Assembly (NCBI GenBank): GCA_947451875.1
Contig: CANGBE010000032.1
Coordinates: 1 to 10,534, forward strand
Direction: 5' to 3'
Source: Sphingomonadaceae bacterium
GTDB taxonomy: Bacteria > Pseudomonadota > Alphaproteobacteria > Sphingomonadales > Sphingomonadaceae
Length of the DNA stretch: 10,534 bases
A program made the position numbers and the translations under genes. A model generated the notes under the pieces. That model did not search any database. It saw nothing but the letters and a program-made list of their open reading frames with translations, and had not been told where the DNA came from. Each line of letters begins with the position of its first letter. Position 1 is the stretch's first letter. This document shows, one piece after another, positions 1 to 6,273 of this stretch.

Positions 1-972
1 CATATAGCCCTTGAGGATGCCGTCCTCGATCAGCACGTTTTCCTGCGTCGGCGTGCCTTCATCGTCGATGGAGAGCGATCCGCGCCGCGCGGCGATGGAG
101 CCATCGTCAACCACGGTCACGCCCGGAGCGCCGACCCGCTCGCCGATGCGGCCGGAAAAGGCGCTGGTGCCCTTGCGGTTAAAATCGCCTTCAAGGCCAT
201 GGCCGACAGCCTCGTGCAGGATCACGCCAGGCCAGCCGGGGCCGAGCAGCACAGTCATTTCGCCAGCCGGTGCATCGACCGATTCGAGGTTCACCAGCGC
301 CTGCGCCAATGCGTGATCAATCGCGCCGTTCCAGCTTTCGGGATCGAACAGATCATCATAAAGCCGCCGTCCGCCCATGCCGAACGAACCGGTTTCGCGC
401 CGCCCGTTCTGCTCGGCGACGATAGAGACATTCAGCCGCACCAGCGGGCGCACATCGGTGGCGACAAAGCCATCGGCGCGGACGATCTCGACCACCGACC
501 ATGAAGAAACCAGACTGGCACTGACCTGCGCCACACGCGGATCGCGTTTGCGCGCTTCGGCGTCGATAGTCTCGAGCAGCTTGACCTTGGCCTCGAACGG
601 CATGCCATCGAGCGGCGAGGCATCGGTATAGAGGTGGCGGTTCGATTTCACCGGCGGCGCGGCTGGGGCGCCCTTGGCCGGATCGAGCAGCCGCAAGGTC
701 TCACCCGCCCGGCGGATCGCGGCAGCAGAAATCTCGTTGGCATGGGCAAAGCCGGTCATTTCGCCAGAAACCCCGCGCAGGCCAAACCCGGCATCGCGCG
801 AATAGTCGGCGGTTTTCAGACGGCCATCGTCAAAGCCAAAGCTCTCTGAAGCGGTGAACTGCATGTAAAGCTCACCATCATCGCAAGCCTTCAGAGTTTC
901 GCGGGCAAGAGCTTGTGCTTCTTCAGGGGTAAGCTGGCGATAGAGGAGCGAACGGGGATCGGGCATAGTCAT
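1..972 (-). CDS. tldD: Metalloprotease TldD, N-terminal part (cut by window edge)
   Basis: TldD is the catalytic half of the TldD/TldE (PmbA) zinc metalloprotease, which degrades unfolded peptides and in some bacteria trims peptide antibiotics or the CcdA antitoxin. The reverse strand reads open for 324 codons up to the window edge. It shows the family zinc motif HEAVGH (residues 253-258, bases 216-199), followed by the typical GDFNRKGTSAFSG and VVDDGS stretches and then IDDEGTPTQ, an order I recall from E. coli TldD (about 480 residues). The C-terminal third lies outside the window. The start is uncertain: ATG at 972 (reading MTMPDPRSLLYRQ) is preferred because family homology begins there. 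ATG at 966 or at 1038 is also in frame, and none has a good Shine-Dalgarno sequence. The 1038 start would place the coding region over a repeat cluster. The partner tldE is not in the window. Confidence 0.95.
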   Translation of the reverse strand, partial: MTMPDPRSLLYRQLTPEEAQALARETLKACDDGELYMQFTASESFGFDDGRLKTADYSRDAGFGLRGVSGEMTGFAHANEISAAAIRRAGETLRLLDPAKGAPAAPPVKSNRHLYTDASPLDGMPFEAKVKLLETIDAEARKRDPRVAQVSASLVSSWSVVEIVRADGFVATDVRPLVRLNVSIVAEQNGRRETGSFGMGGRRLYDDLFDPESWNGAIDHALAQALVNLESVDAPAGEMTVLLGPGWPGVILHEAVGHGLEGDFNRKGTSAFSGRIGERVGAPGVTVVDDGSIAARRGSLSIDDEGTPTQENVLIEDGILKGYM

Positions 973-1030
973 ATGCTGGATATAGGTGCGCGAAGGGGCC
1001 TTGACCAGTGATGGCAACAACTGGGTTGAG

Positions 1031-1115
1031 GTTGACATAGTTGACACTGTGTAAACCTCGCGGTGCAGCTGCTTTGGCTCAGATTTCTGCGGGTTTGCGG
1101 GTGTCAAGTTGACAC
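1031..1115. promoter_or_regulatory. Cluster of TTGACA-type repeats, possible operators
   Basis: GTTGACA occurs at 1031-1037, 1040-1046 and 1108-1114, and the nine bases AGTTGACAC occur twice (1039-1047 and 1107-1115). Two sites are palindromic. Positions 1040-1056 read GTTGACACTGTGTAAAC, which fits GTTnACAC-n-GTGTnAAC. Positions 1101-1115 read GTGTCAA-G-TTGACAC with perfect 7-base arms. Repeated palindromes of this size are typical of operators for TetR- or GntR-type dimeric repressors, but which regulator would bind is unknown. The cluster lies 60-145 bases upstream of the preferred tldD start and about 330-410 bases upstream of the oxygenase gene, so tldD is the more likely target. Function is inferred. 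Confidence 0.4.
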
Positions 1116-1157
1116 TTTGCGCCGCACGAAAATTCGCGGAAATTTGCCAGATGCACG

Positions 1158-1182
1158 AAAGCCGCGCAGGCGGCGCGGCTTT
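1158..1182. repeat. GC-rich inverted repeat, terminator-like
   Basis: AAAGCCGCGC at 1158-1167 and GCGCGGCTTT at 1173-1182 are perfect 10-base arms around a 5-base loop (AGGCG). The shape is that of a bidirectional terminator with A residues before and T residues after the stem. The T run is only three long, however, and the element sits between divergent genes, where neither would need to be terminated. It may be a remnant or a terminator of an unseen short transcript. Confidence 0.4.
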
Positions 1183-1297
1183 GAGGGGAAACATCAGGCG
1201 TCTGGTGGCGCAGGCTGGAACAAGCATGGCGGCAAGATGGCAGATTGGTGCCGTGTAGGAAAATAGATCGTTTCGGCTTAGTCTGAAGCTCTCAAGT

Positions 1298-1322
1298 CCC
1301 CCTCCCGCTTGCGGTAGGGGGG
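1298..1322. repeat. C-rich/G-rich hairpin, REP-like
   Basis: CCCCCTCCCGC (1298-1308) is followed, after TT, by GCGGTAGGGGG (1311-1321), an inverted repeat with a single mismatch. From memory, very similar CCCCTCCCGC-TT-GCGGGAGGGG units are scattered between genes in many sphingomonad genomes, so this is probably a dispersed extragenic palindromic element. Copy number cannot be judged from this window. Confidence 0.5.
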
Positions 1323-1442
1323 AAGAAGTGTGGTCGCCACAGCTGGCCCTGCCGCCAACCCCATCACATCGCCCCGGCGCGCTTGCCAAACGGCGGGGCG
1401 GACTGACACATTGGCGAGGCGCAATAAGAGAGGACCAAGGCC

Positions 1443-2636
1443 ATGTCCGGCTTGTTCGAGATGCTGGAAGCGGAAGCGGCGGCTGACCGGTTTGGCCGGG
1501 GGCCGGTGCCTGCGGCTCCCTATTATGATCCTGCCTGGTATGCGGACGAGATCGAGGCGATCTTCAAGCGGCAGTGGCTCCACATTGGCCACGTCTGCGA
1601 GATCCCTGAACCCGGCAGCTTCATCCGCCGCGAGCTCAATTTTGCCGCCGCGCCGCTGCTGATCGTGCGCGGCAAGGATGGTGAGGTGCGCACCTTCTAT
1701 AACGTCTGCACCCACCGCGGCACCCAGCTGACGCAGGATGATAGCGGCAAGCGCAGCCAGTTTTCCTGCCCCTATCACATGTGGACCTATGGCACTGACG
1801 GGCGGCTGCTCTCTGCGCCGGACTTCGAAAAGTTCCATGTGGCCAAGGAGGATTGTTCGCTCAAGCAGGTGCCAACGCAGGTGCTGGGCGGGCTGATCTT
1901 CATCCACCTCGGCCGCGATCCGGCAGGCTCCGTGCGCGACCAATTTGGCCCGCTGGCGGACGAATTTGACAAGATGCCCTGTGCGAGTGCCATCGCCACG
2001 ACCGAAATCAGCTATGAGATAGAGGCCAACTGGAAGGTCCATTACGACAACTTTCAGGAGAACTATCACCTGCGGTTTATCCATGCGCGCACTGGTGGCC
2101 CCGCCATCGGCCCGGCAAATCCGATGGGCTATCCCACGCATTATGGCTTCAGCGGCCCGCATCGCAGCCAGACGCTCTGGAAGAATCCCGATCCACCGCA
2201 ACTGCCGGCATCGATGCTACTTTCTTCGATGCGTGCAGCCGGGCTGCCGCAGCCGTTCGCCAAGGACTTCGCCAAGACCGATTTCAAGCTGTTCCCCTGC
2301 CTGCACGTTGTCTGGCTTTCGCCCGATACCATGTTCACCCACACCCATATGCCGGTCAGCGCCACCCGCACGCGCAGCCGGATCCGGATGTATTGGGCCA
2401 GCGAGAGCGAGAGCGCCTCACGCGCCTTTGCCCGCGAATTCGCGATGATGTCTTTGCGCGATGTCCTCTCGGAAGACCGTGACGCGGTGGAGGCGGCGCA
2501 GCGCGGGATTGCCAGCGGCGTGCTCGATACGATCAACCTGCAGGATCACGAGGTCCTGCTACGCCATTCCTATCAGCAAGTGGTCGCCCGCGTGACCGAG
2601 TGGCGAGCCGCGCGCGCCCGCTGGAGTCATGTGTAA
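1443..2636 (+). CDS. Rieske-type non-heme iron oxygenase, alpha subunit
   Basis: A 397-residue ring-hydroxylating-type oxygenase that would use electrons from a ferredoxin or reductase to activate O2 at a mononuclear iron. The N-terminal Rieske domain carries the 2Fe-2S ligands C89-x-H91 and C109-x2-H112. The catalytic domain has NWK at 196-198, then E206, H209 and H214 in the pattern E-N-Y-H-x4-H. D345 (in SEDRDAVEAAQRG) is the likely third iron ligand. E206 stands where naphthalene-dioxygenase-type enzymes have a bridging Asp. Glu at this place is known from the carnitine and choline/betaine oxygenase branch, so a quaternary-amine or similar non-aromatic substrate is possible but not shown. 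The start is supported by a GAGAGGA ribosome-binding site at 1428-1434. No ferredoxin, reductase or beta subunit is adjacent. The stop overlaps the next gene's start (TAATG), so the two are translationally coupled. Confidence 0.93.
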   Translation: MSGLFEMLEAEAAADRFGRGPVPAAPYYDPAWYADEIEAIFKRQWLHIGHVCEIPEPGSFIRRELNFAAAPLLIVRGKDGEVRTFYNVCTHRGTQLTQDDSGKRSQFSCPYHMWTYGTDGRLLSAPDFEKFHVAKEDCSLKQVPTQVLGGLIFIHLGRDPAGSVRDQFGPLADEFDKMPCASAIATTEISYEIEANWKVHYDNFQENYHLRFIHARTGGPAIGPANPMGYPTHYGFSGPHRSQTLWKNPDPPQLPASMLLSSMRAAGLPQPFAKDFAKTDFKLFPCLHVVWLSPDTMFTHTHMPVSATRTRSRIRMYWASESESASRAFAREFAMMSLRDVLSEDRDAVEAAQRGIASGVLDTINLQDHEVLLRHSYQQVVARVTEWRAARARWSHV

Positions 2637-3010
2637 TGGAAACCGCCGCCACAATTCGCCTGCCAGAGCAGTTCGCCGAGCTTGAGCCGTTCGTGGCCCA
2701 CTGGGCCGCCGCCGGTCCCGCCGCCCGTGCCGCTGCGCGCGATACGTCGAGCGAGGATCAGCGCAGTGCTTTCCACGCAGCGATGTCACCACGGATCGCG
2801 GCGGTGCTGGACTTTCTTGATGCCAAGGCACTGGCGGCAATGGACCGCGGCGAGGCCGCGCTGCTCAATATGGCGCTGGCTTTTGTCCACGTTGTGCTGG
2901 CGGTCGAAATGCAGACCGATGCCGAACCGGCTCACCGCGCCATGCGGAGTTATATGAAGTTTACCGCCTGGCCCGCTGAGGCCTGGAACAAGCAAGTGCG
3001 GCTGGCTTAG
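2636..3010 (+). CDS. Small unknown protein coupled to the Rieske oxygenase
   Basis: A 124-residue protein of unknown function. The start ATG at 2636 shares one base with the oxygenase stop codon (TAATG), which implies translational coupling and joint expression. The same frame is open 36 bases further upstream, but that would lengthen the overlap without a better ribosome-binding site. The sequence is Ala-rich and probably all-helical, with LPEQFAELEPFVAHWA near the N-terminus (about residues 9-24), a middle with MSPRIAAVLDFLDAKAL, and a hydrophobic helix LLNMALAFVHVVLAVEM (about residues 78-94). There is no signal peptide and no cysteine motif. From memory, small proteins with an LP..F..LEPFV..WA opening are found beside Rieske oxygenase genes in other marine proteobacteria. 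It is too short and of the wrong type for an NTF2-fold beta subunit. It may be a partner or stabiliser of the oxygenase, which is inference. The stop overlaps the stop of the convergent zinc-finger gene. Confidence 0.85.
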   Translation: METAATIRLPEQFAELEPFVAHWAAAGPAARAAARDTSSEDQRSAFHAAMSPRIAAVLDFLDAKALAAMDRGEAALLNMALAFVHVVLAVEMQTDAEPAHRAMRSYMKFTAWPAEAWNKQVRLA

Positions 3011-3180
3011 TGCGAACCATCAAGGACAAACCGCTTGTCGCAATAGGGGCAGTCGACATGCCCGCGCTCATCGATTTCCAGCCAGACGCGCGGATGGCCG
3101 AGCGAGGTGGTGATTTCGCTCGCCCCGTCGCACTTGACGCGGCTGGTGTGAACGGTGACGGTTTCTTGAGCGGTGGTCAT
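3007..3180 (-). CDS. CHCC zinc-finger protein (NDUFS6-like)
   Basis: A 57-residue protein of the zf-CHCC type, related to the zinc-binding C-terminus of the 13-kDa NDUFS6 subunit of respiratory complex I, which alphaproteobacteria share with mitochondria. The likely zinc ligands are C18 (VKCDG), H28 (LGHPRVWLEID) and C44-x2-C47 (CPYCDKRFV), matching the family order C-H-C-C. The start at 3180 (MTTAQETVTVHTSRVKCDG) is chosen over an in-frame ATG eight codons upstream because GGA lies about 10 bases before it and its length suits the family. It is divergent from the YadG-like gene, with 77 bases between the starts, and its stop (TAA, 3009-3007) overlaps the end of the convergent 124-residue gene. 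The link to complex I is by family only, as no nuo genes are here. Confidence 0.9.
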   Translation of the reverse strand: MTTAQETVTVHTSRVKCDGASEITTSLGHPRVWLEIDERGHVDCPYCDKRFVLDGSH

Positions 3181-3257
3181 TCTGGATCCGTTTGCTTGTG
3201 GCAAAATGCTTCGCCAAACCCTTTACGCAAAGCCGATCCTGCCGCAAGAGCGTAAAC

Positions 3258-4178
3258 ATGACTATTGGCCCGGCAATCTCGATCCGCAACCTCGCCAAAA
3301 CCTATGCAGGAGGAAAGCGCGCGCTGGATGACGTTTCGTTCGATGTGCCTGCCGGACAGATCTTCGGCCTGCTGGGTCCTAATGGCGCGGGCAAATCGAC
3401 GCTGATCAACATCCTTGCCGGGCTGGTCAACAAGACTTCCGGCAGTGCTTCGATCTGGGGCTTCGATATCGACGCCGATCCGCGCAATGCCAAACGCTCG
3501 ATTGGCATTGTCCCGCAAGAGATCGTCTTTGACCCCTTCTTCACCCCCGCCGAGGTGCTGGAAATCCAGGCCGGCTATTACGGCGTTCCCAAGCCGGCGC
3601 GGCGGACGCTGGAGCTGCTCGCGGCGGTGCATCTGTCGGACAAGGCCAATGCCTATTCGCGAACGCTTTCGGGCGGCATGAAGCGGCGGCTGCTGATCGC
3701 CAAGGCGCTGGTTCACACCCCGCCGGTTATCGTGCTCGATGAGCCGACGGCGGGCGTTGACGTGGAACTGCGGCGGCAGCTGTGGGAACTGGTCGGGCAG
3801 CTCAACGCCGATGGCGTTACCGTGGTCCTGACCACGCATTACCTTGAGGAAGCCGAGGAACTGTGTGACCGCATCGCGATCATCAACCACGGCAAGCTGA
3901 TCGCCGACAAGCCGACCAAGGAACTGGTCGGCATGGCGCGCGAGAAGGTGGTGGTGCTGACTCTCGACAAAGATCCCGCCGCGATGCCTTCGCAGGCGGC
4001 CTTTCAGAAGTGCGTGAAGCTCGACGATCACACGCTCGAAATCACCTATGACCGCGACCGGATCAACGCGGGCGAGGTGATGGCGCTTGTGCAGGCACAA
4101 GGCCTCGGCATCGTCGACGTCACCACCCGCGAGCCTGATCTGGAAGACGTGTTCGTTTCGCTGACAACCGAGGGATAG
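3258..4178 (+). CDS. yadG: YadG-like ABC transporter ATP-binding protein
   Basis: A 306-residue ATPase of the ABC-2 exporter class. It powers a separate membrane permease, and the substrate is unknown. All nucleotide-binding motifs are intact: Walker A GPNGAGKS (40-47), Q-loop Q87, signature LSGGM (137-141), Walker B VIVLDE (157-162) with AGVD following, and switch H194 in LTTHYLEEAEELC. A C-terminal extension of about 80 residues ends in LEDVFVSLT, as in YadG. Length and sequence closely follow E. coli YadG (308 residues), including the MTI start, the LVNKTSG and QAGYYGV stretches and the EPTAGVDVELRR run. The ATG at 3258 is preferred over an earlier in-frame ATG at 3192 because homology begins there and AAGAG (3246-3250) serves as ribosome-binding site. 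In E. coli the permease YadH follows, but here only a DUF1737 gene does, so the membrane partner must be encoded elsewhere. Confidence 0.93.
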   Translation: MTIGPAISIRNLAKTYAGGKRALDDVSFDVPAGQIFGLLGPNGAGKSTLINILAGLVNKTSGSASIWGFDIDADPRNAKRSIGIVPQEIVFDPFFTPAEVLEIQAGYYGVPKPARRTLELLAAVHLSDKANAYSRTLSGGMKRRLLIAKALVHTPPVIVLDEPTAGVDVELRRQLWELVGQLNADGVTVVLTTHYLEEAEELCDRIAIINHGKLIADKPTKELVGMAREKVVVLTLDKDPAAMPSQAAFQKCVKLDDHTLEITYDRDRINAGEVMALVQAQGLGIVDVTTREPDLEDVFVSLTTEG

Positions 4179-4187
4179 GATTGGCCG

Positions 4188-4397
4188 ATGTCGAAAAAGA
4201 AACCCCCCGAAGGCCGCCTCGTTTACCGCTGCATTACCGGCAAGGATGACCACGCCTTTTGCGAGCGCGTCTCGCTGGCGCTGGAAGAAGGGTGGAAGCT
4301 GCATGGCTCACCCTCGATCACCTGGAGCGTGCAGGACAACTGCGGCTATGTCGCGCAGGCCGTGGTCTGGGGCGGGGCGGATGTGGTGAAGGGGTAA
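4188..4397 (+). CDS. DUF1737 protein
   Basis: A 69-residue protein recognised as the DUF1737 family, a small domain of unknown function. The pattern seen is YRCITGKDD near the N-terminus (about residues 13-21), then F-C-E-R-V-S-x-A-L-E-E-G-W-x-L-H-G-S-P (about 24-42), and a strand-forming C-terminus GYVAQAVVWG. It begins 9 bases after the YadG stop, and the ribosome-binding site (AGGATAGGA-like, around 4171-4180) lies across that stop, so the two are co-transcribed and probably coupled. There is no signal peptide or membrane segment. Its role beside the ATPase is unknown. It ends two bases before the end of the convergent Atm1-type gene, with no hairpin terminator between. Confidence 0.88.
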   Translation: MSKKKPPEGRLVYRCITGKDDHAFCERVSLALEEGWKLHGSPSITWSVQDNCGYVAQAVVWGGADVVKG

Positions 4398-4399
4398 GC

Positions 4400-6220
4400 T
4401 TACTCGGCCGCCTCGCTAACTTCCTCAACCTCCTGCGCCTGCCGCGCCCACATTTCGGCATAGAGGCCGTCGCGGCGTAGCAGGTCGTTGTGCGATCCAT
4501 GCTCCGCCAGTCGCCCCTGATCGAGCACGAGGATCGTATCGGCATCGGCAATCGTCGACAGGCGATGCGCGATGGATAACGAGGTCCGGCCTTCGGCAAC
4601 ATTGTGCAGCGTGGCGAGGATGTCCTGCTCGGTGCGGGTGTCGAGCGCGGAGGTGGCCTCATCCAGCAGCAAGATCGGCGGGTTCTTCACCAGCGTGCGG
4701 GCAATCGCCACACGCTGTTTCTCGCCGCCCGAAAGTTTCAGCCCGCGTTCGCCGACTTGGGTATCAAAGCCCTTGGGCAAGCGGCCGATCAGGTCCATCA
4801 GCGCGGCGCCCTTGGCAGCCGCCTCGATATCGGCCTGCCCCGCGCCATCGCGACCATAAGCAATGTTGTAGCCGATCGATTCGTTGAACAGCACCGAATC
4901 CTGCGGGACGATGCCCAGCGATGCGCGCAGGCTGGTTTGCGTGACATCGGCAATGTCCTGTCCGTCGATCAGGATGCGGCCTGACCACGGATCGTAAAAG
5001 CGGAAGACAAGCCGCGCGACAGTACTCTTGCCCGCGCCCGAAGGCCCGACAATCGCCACCTGATGCCCGGCGGGAACCTCGAAGCTCAGGCCGTGGAGGA
5101 TCGTGCGGTCTTTTTCGTAACCGAAGACCACGTTGTCGAAGGTCAGGCTGGGGCGCTTGATCACCAGTGCGGGCGCGCCGGGCTTGTCGGCGACTTCCAC
5201 TTCGGTATCGATAAGCTTGAACATCGCGGCCATGTCGATTAGCCCCTGCCGGATGGTGCGATAGACCATGCCGAGCATATCAAGCGGGCGGAACAGCTGG
5301 GTGAGATAGGTTTGGACGAAGACCAGTTGCCCGGCGGTGTATTCGCCCTTGGCCCAGCCCCATACAGTATAGGCCAGCGCGCCCGCCATCAGCAGGTTGA
5401 CGATCACGGCCTGCGCTATGTTCAGCAAGGCAAGGCTGTTCTCACTCTTCACCGCGGCTTCGGCATAGGCACCGGTGGCAGCAGCGTAGCGGGCCTGCTC
5501 ACGCTCTTCGGCGGCGAAGTATTTCACCGTCTCGTAATTCAGCAGCGAATCGACCGCGCGGCCAAGCGCCTGTCCGTCTAGCCGGTTCATCTTTTCGCGC
5601 AGCGCCGTGCGCCATTCGGTGATCGTGCGGGTCGCCCAGATATAGGCCACCACTGCCAGCGCCGTTGCGCCCACCAGTCCCCAGCCAAAGTTCAGCTTGA
5701 AGATCACCGCTACTACCAGCAGTTGAAGCACGGTGGGGGCAATATTGAACAGCATGAAATAGAGCATGGTGTCGATAGACTTGGTCCCGCGCTCGATTAC
5801 CTTGGTCACCTCACCAGTGCGGCGGGCGAGGTGGAAGCGCAGCGAGAGTCGGTGCAGCTGGGCGAACACGTTTTCCGCCAGCGCCCGCGTCGCGTCCTGC
5901 CCGACACGCTCGAAGACAATGTTGCGCAGGTTGTCGAACACCACTCCTGCGAGGCGCCCGGCGGCAAAGGCCAGCACGTAGAGCATGGCGAACTGCAGCA
6001 CCTTCGGTCCGGTCAGCGCCATGACATCGACCGCCCATTTGAGCAGGTAGGGCAGGCTGAGCTGGGTTGCGGTGGAGGCCAGAATGAACAGCACCGCCAC
6101 CACAATCCGCACCCTTAGCGCCGGATTATCGCGCGGCCACAGGTAGGGCAGGAAGCGCTGAAGGGTCAGCCAGCCGTCATGGCGGGCTTCGGAATCGTTG
6201 GTTGCGGTATCAGGAGGCAT
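4400..6220 (-). CDS. atm1: Atm1-type ABC exporter (glutathione-conjugate/heavy-metal)
   Basis: A 606-residue half-transporter with a fused six-helix membrane domain and ATPase, of the Atm1/ABCB7/HMT1 family. It would act as a homodimer in the inner membrane and export glutathione persulfide or metal-glutathione conjugates, supporting metal and sulfur homeostasis. ATPase motifs: Walker A GPSGAGKST (392-400), Q440, signature LSGGE (496-500), Walker B ILLLDE (516-521), switch H552. The family-typical NYETVKYF lies at 228-235. Against Novosphingobium aromaticivorans Atm1 (608 residues, numbering from memory) there is a constant offset of two. The glutathione-site residues are present as R204, R208, N267, Q270, M315, G317 and R321. 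It starts at ATG 6220 with only a weak GC-rich ribosome-binding site, 53 bases after the protease gene on the same strand. It may be the last gene of a four-gene run. An alternative label is a generic lipid or multidrug ABC exporter, judged unlikely. Confidence 0.94.
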   Translation of the reverse strand: MPPDTATNDSEARHDGWLTLQRFLPYLWPRDNPALRVRIVVAVLFILASTATQLSLPYLLKWAVDVMALTGPKVLQFAMLYVLAFAAGRLAGVVFDNLRNIVFERVGQDATRALAENVFAQLHRLSLRFHLARRTGEVTKVIERGTKSIDTMLYFMLFNIAPTVLQLLVVAVIFKLNFGWGLVGATALAVVAYIWATRTITEWRTALREKMNRLDGQALGRAVDSLLNYETVKYFAAEEREQARYAAATGAYAEAAVKSENSLALLNIAQAVIVNLLMAGALAYTVWGWAKGEYTAGQLVFVQTYLTQLFRPLDMLGMVYRTIRQGLIDMAAMFKLIDTEVEVADKPGAPALVIKRPSLTFDNVVFGYEKDRTILHGLSFEVPAGHQVAIVGPSGAGKSTVARLVFRFYDPWSGRILIDGQDIADVTQTSLRASLGIVPQDSVLFNESIGYNIAYGRDGAGQADIEAAAKGAALMDLIGRLPKGFDTQVGERGLKLSGGEKQRVAIARTLVKNPPILLLDEATSALDTRTEQDILATLHNVAEGRTSLSIAHRLSTIADADTILVLDQGRLAEHGSHNDLLRRDGLYAEMWARQAQEVEEVSEAAE

Positions 6221-6273
6221 GGCCCGCTATGTAGGGATTGCGCTGGAAAGGGAAAGGTGCGGATTGGTCTGCG

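Larger units (their letters stand above)
973..1442. other. Divergent intergenic region between tldD and the oxygenase gene
   Basis: This 470-base stretch separates the leftward tldD from the rightward oxygenase gene and must hold both promoters. I see no convincing gene in it. The one sizeable open frame (1063-1266) has an unlikely composition rich in Arg, Gly and Lys and no family resemblance. It does hold a cluster of TTGACA-type repeats (1031-1115), a GC-rich inverted repeat (1158-1182) and a C-rich/G-rich hairpin (1298-1322), each listed separately. No clear sigma-70 promoter could be assigned for the oxygenase gene. Confidence 0.7.

Noticed and set aside
1063..1266. 67-residue open frame on the plus strand in the tldD-oxygenase gap
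   Set aside because: It has an unnatural composition, no ribosome-binding site and no family resemblance, and it runs through the terminator-like inverted repeat.
973..1442. A peptide precursor for TldD-type maturation next to tldD
   Set aside because: TldD/E can mature peptide natural products, but no small gene with a plausible leader-core layout or modifying enzyme is present here.
1278..2201. 307-residue open frame on the minus strand opposite the oxygenase
   Set aside because: It is a reverse-strand shadow of the oxygenase in high-GC DNA. The plus-strand protein has intact Rieske and iron-site motifs.
3177..4304. 375-residue open frame on the minus strand opposite the YadG-like gene
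   Set aside because: It is a shadow frame rich in Arg, His and Gln with no recognisable domain. The plus strand has all ABC ATPase motifs.
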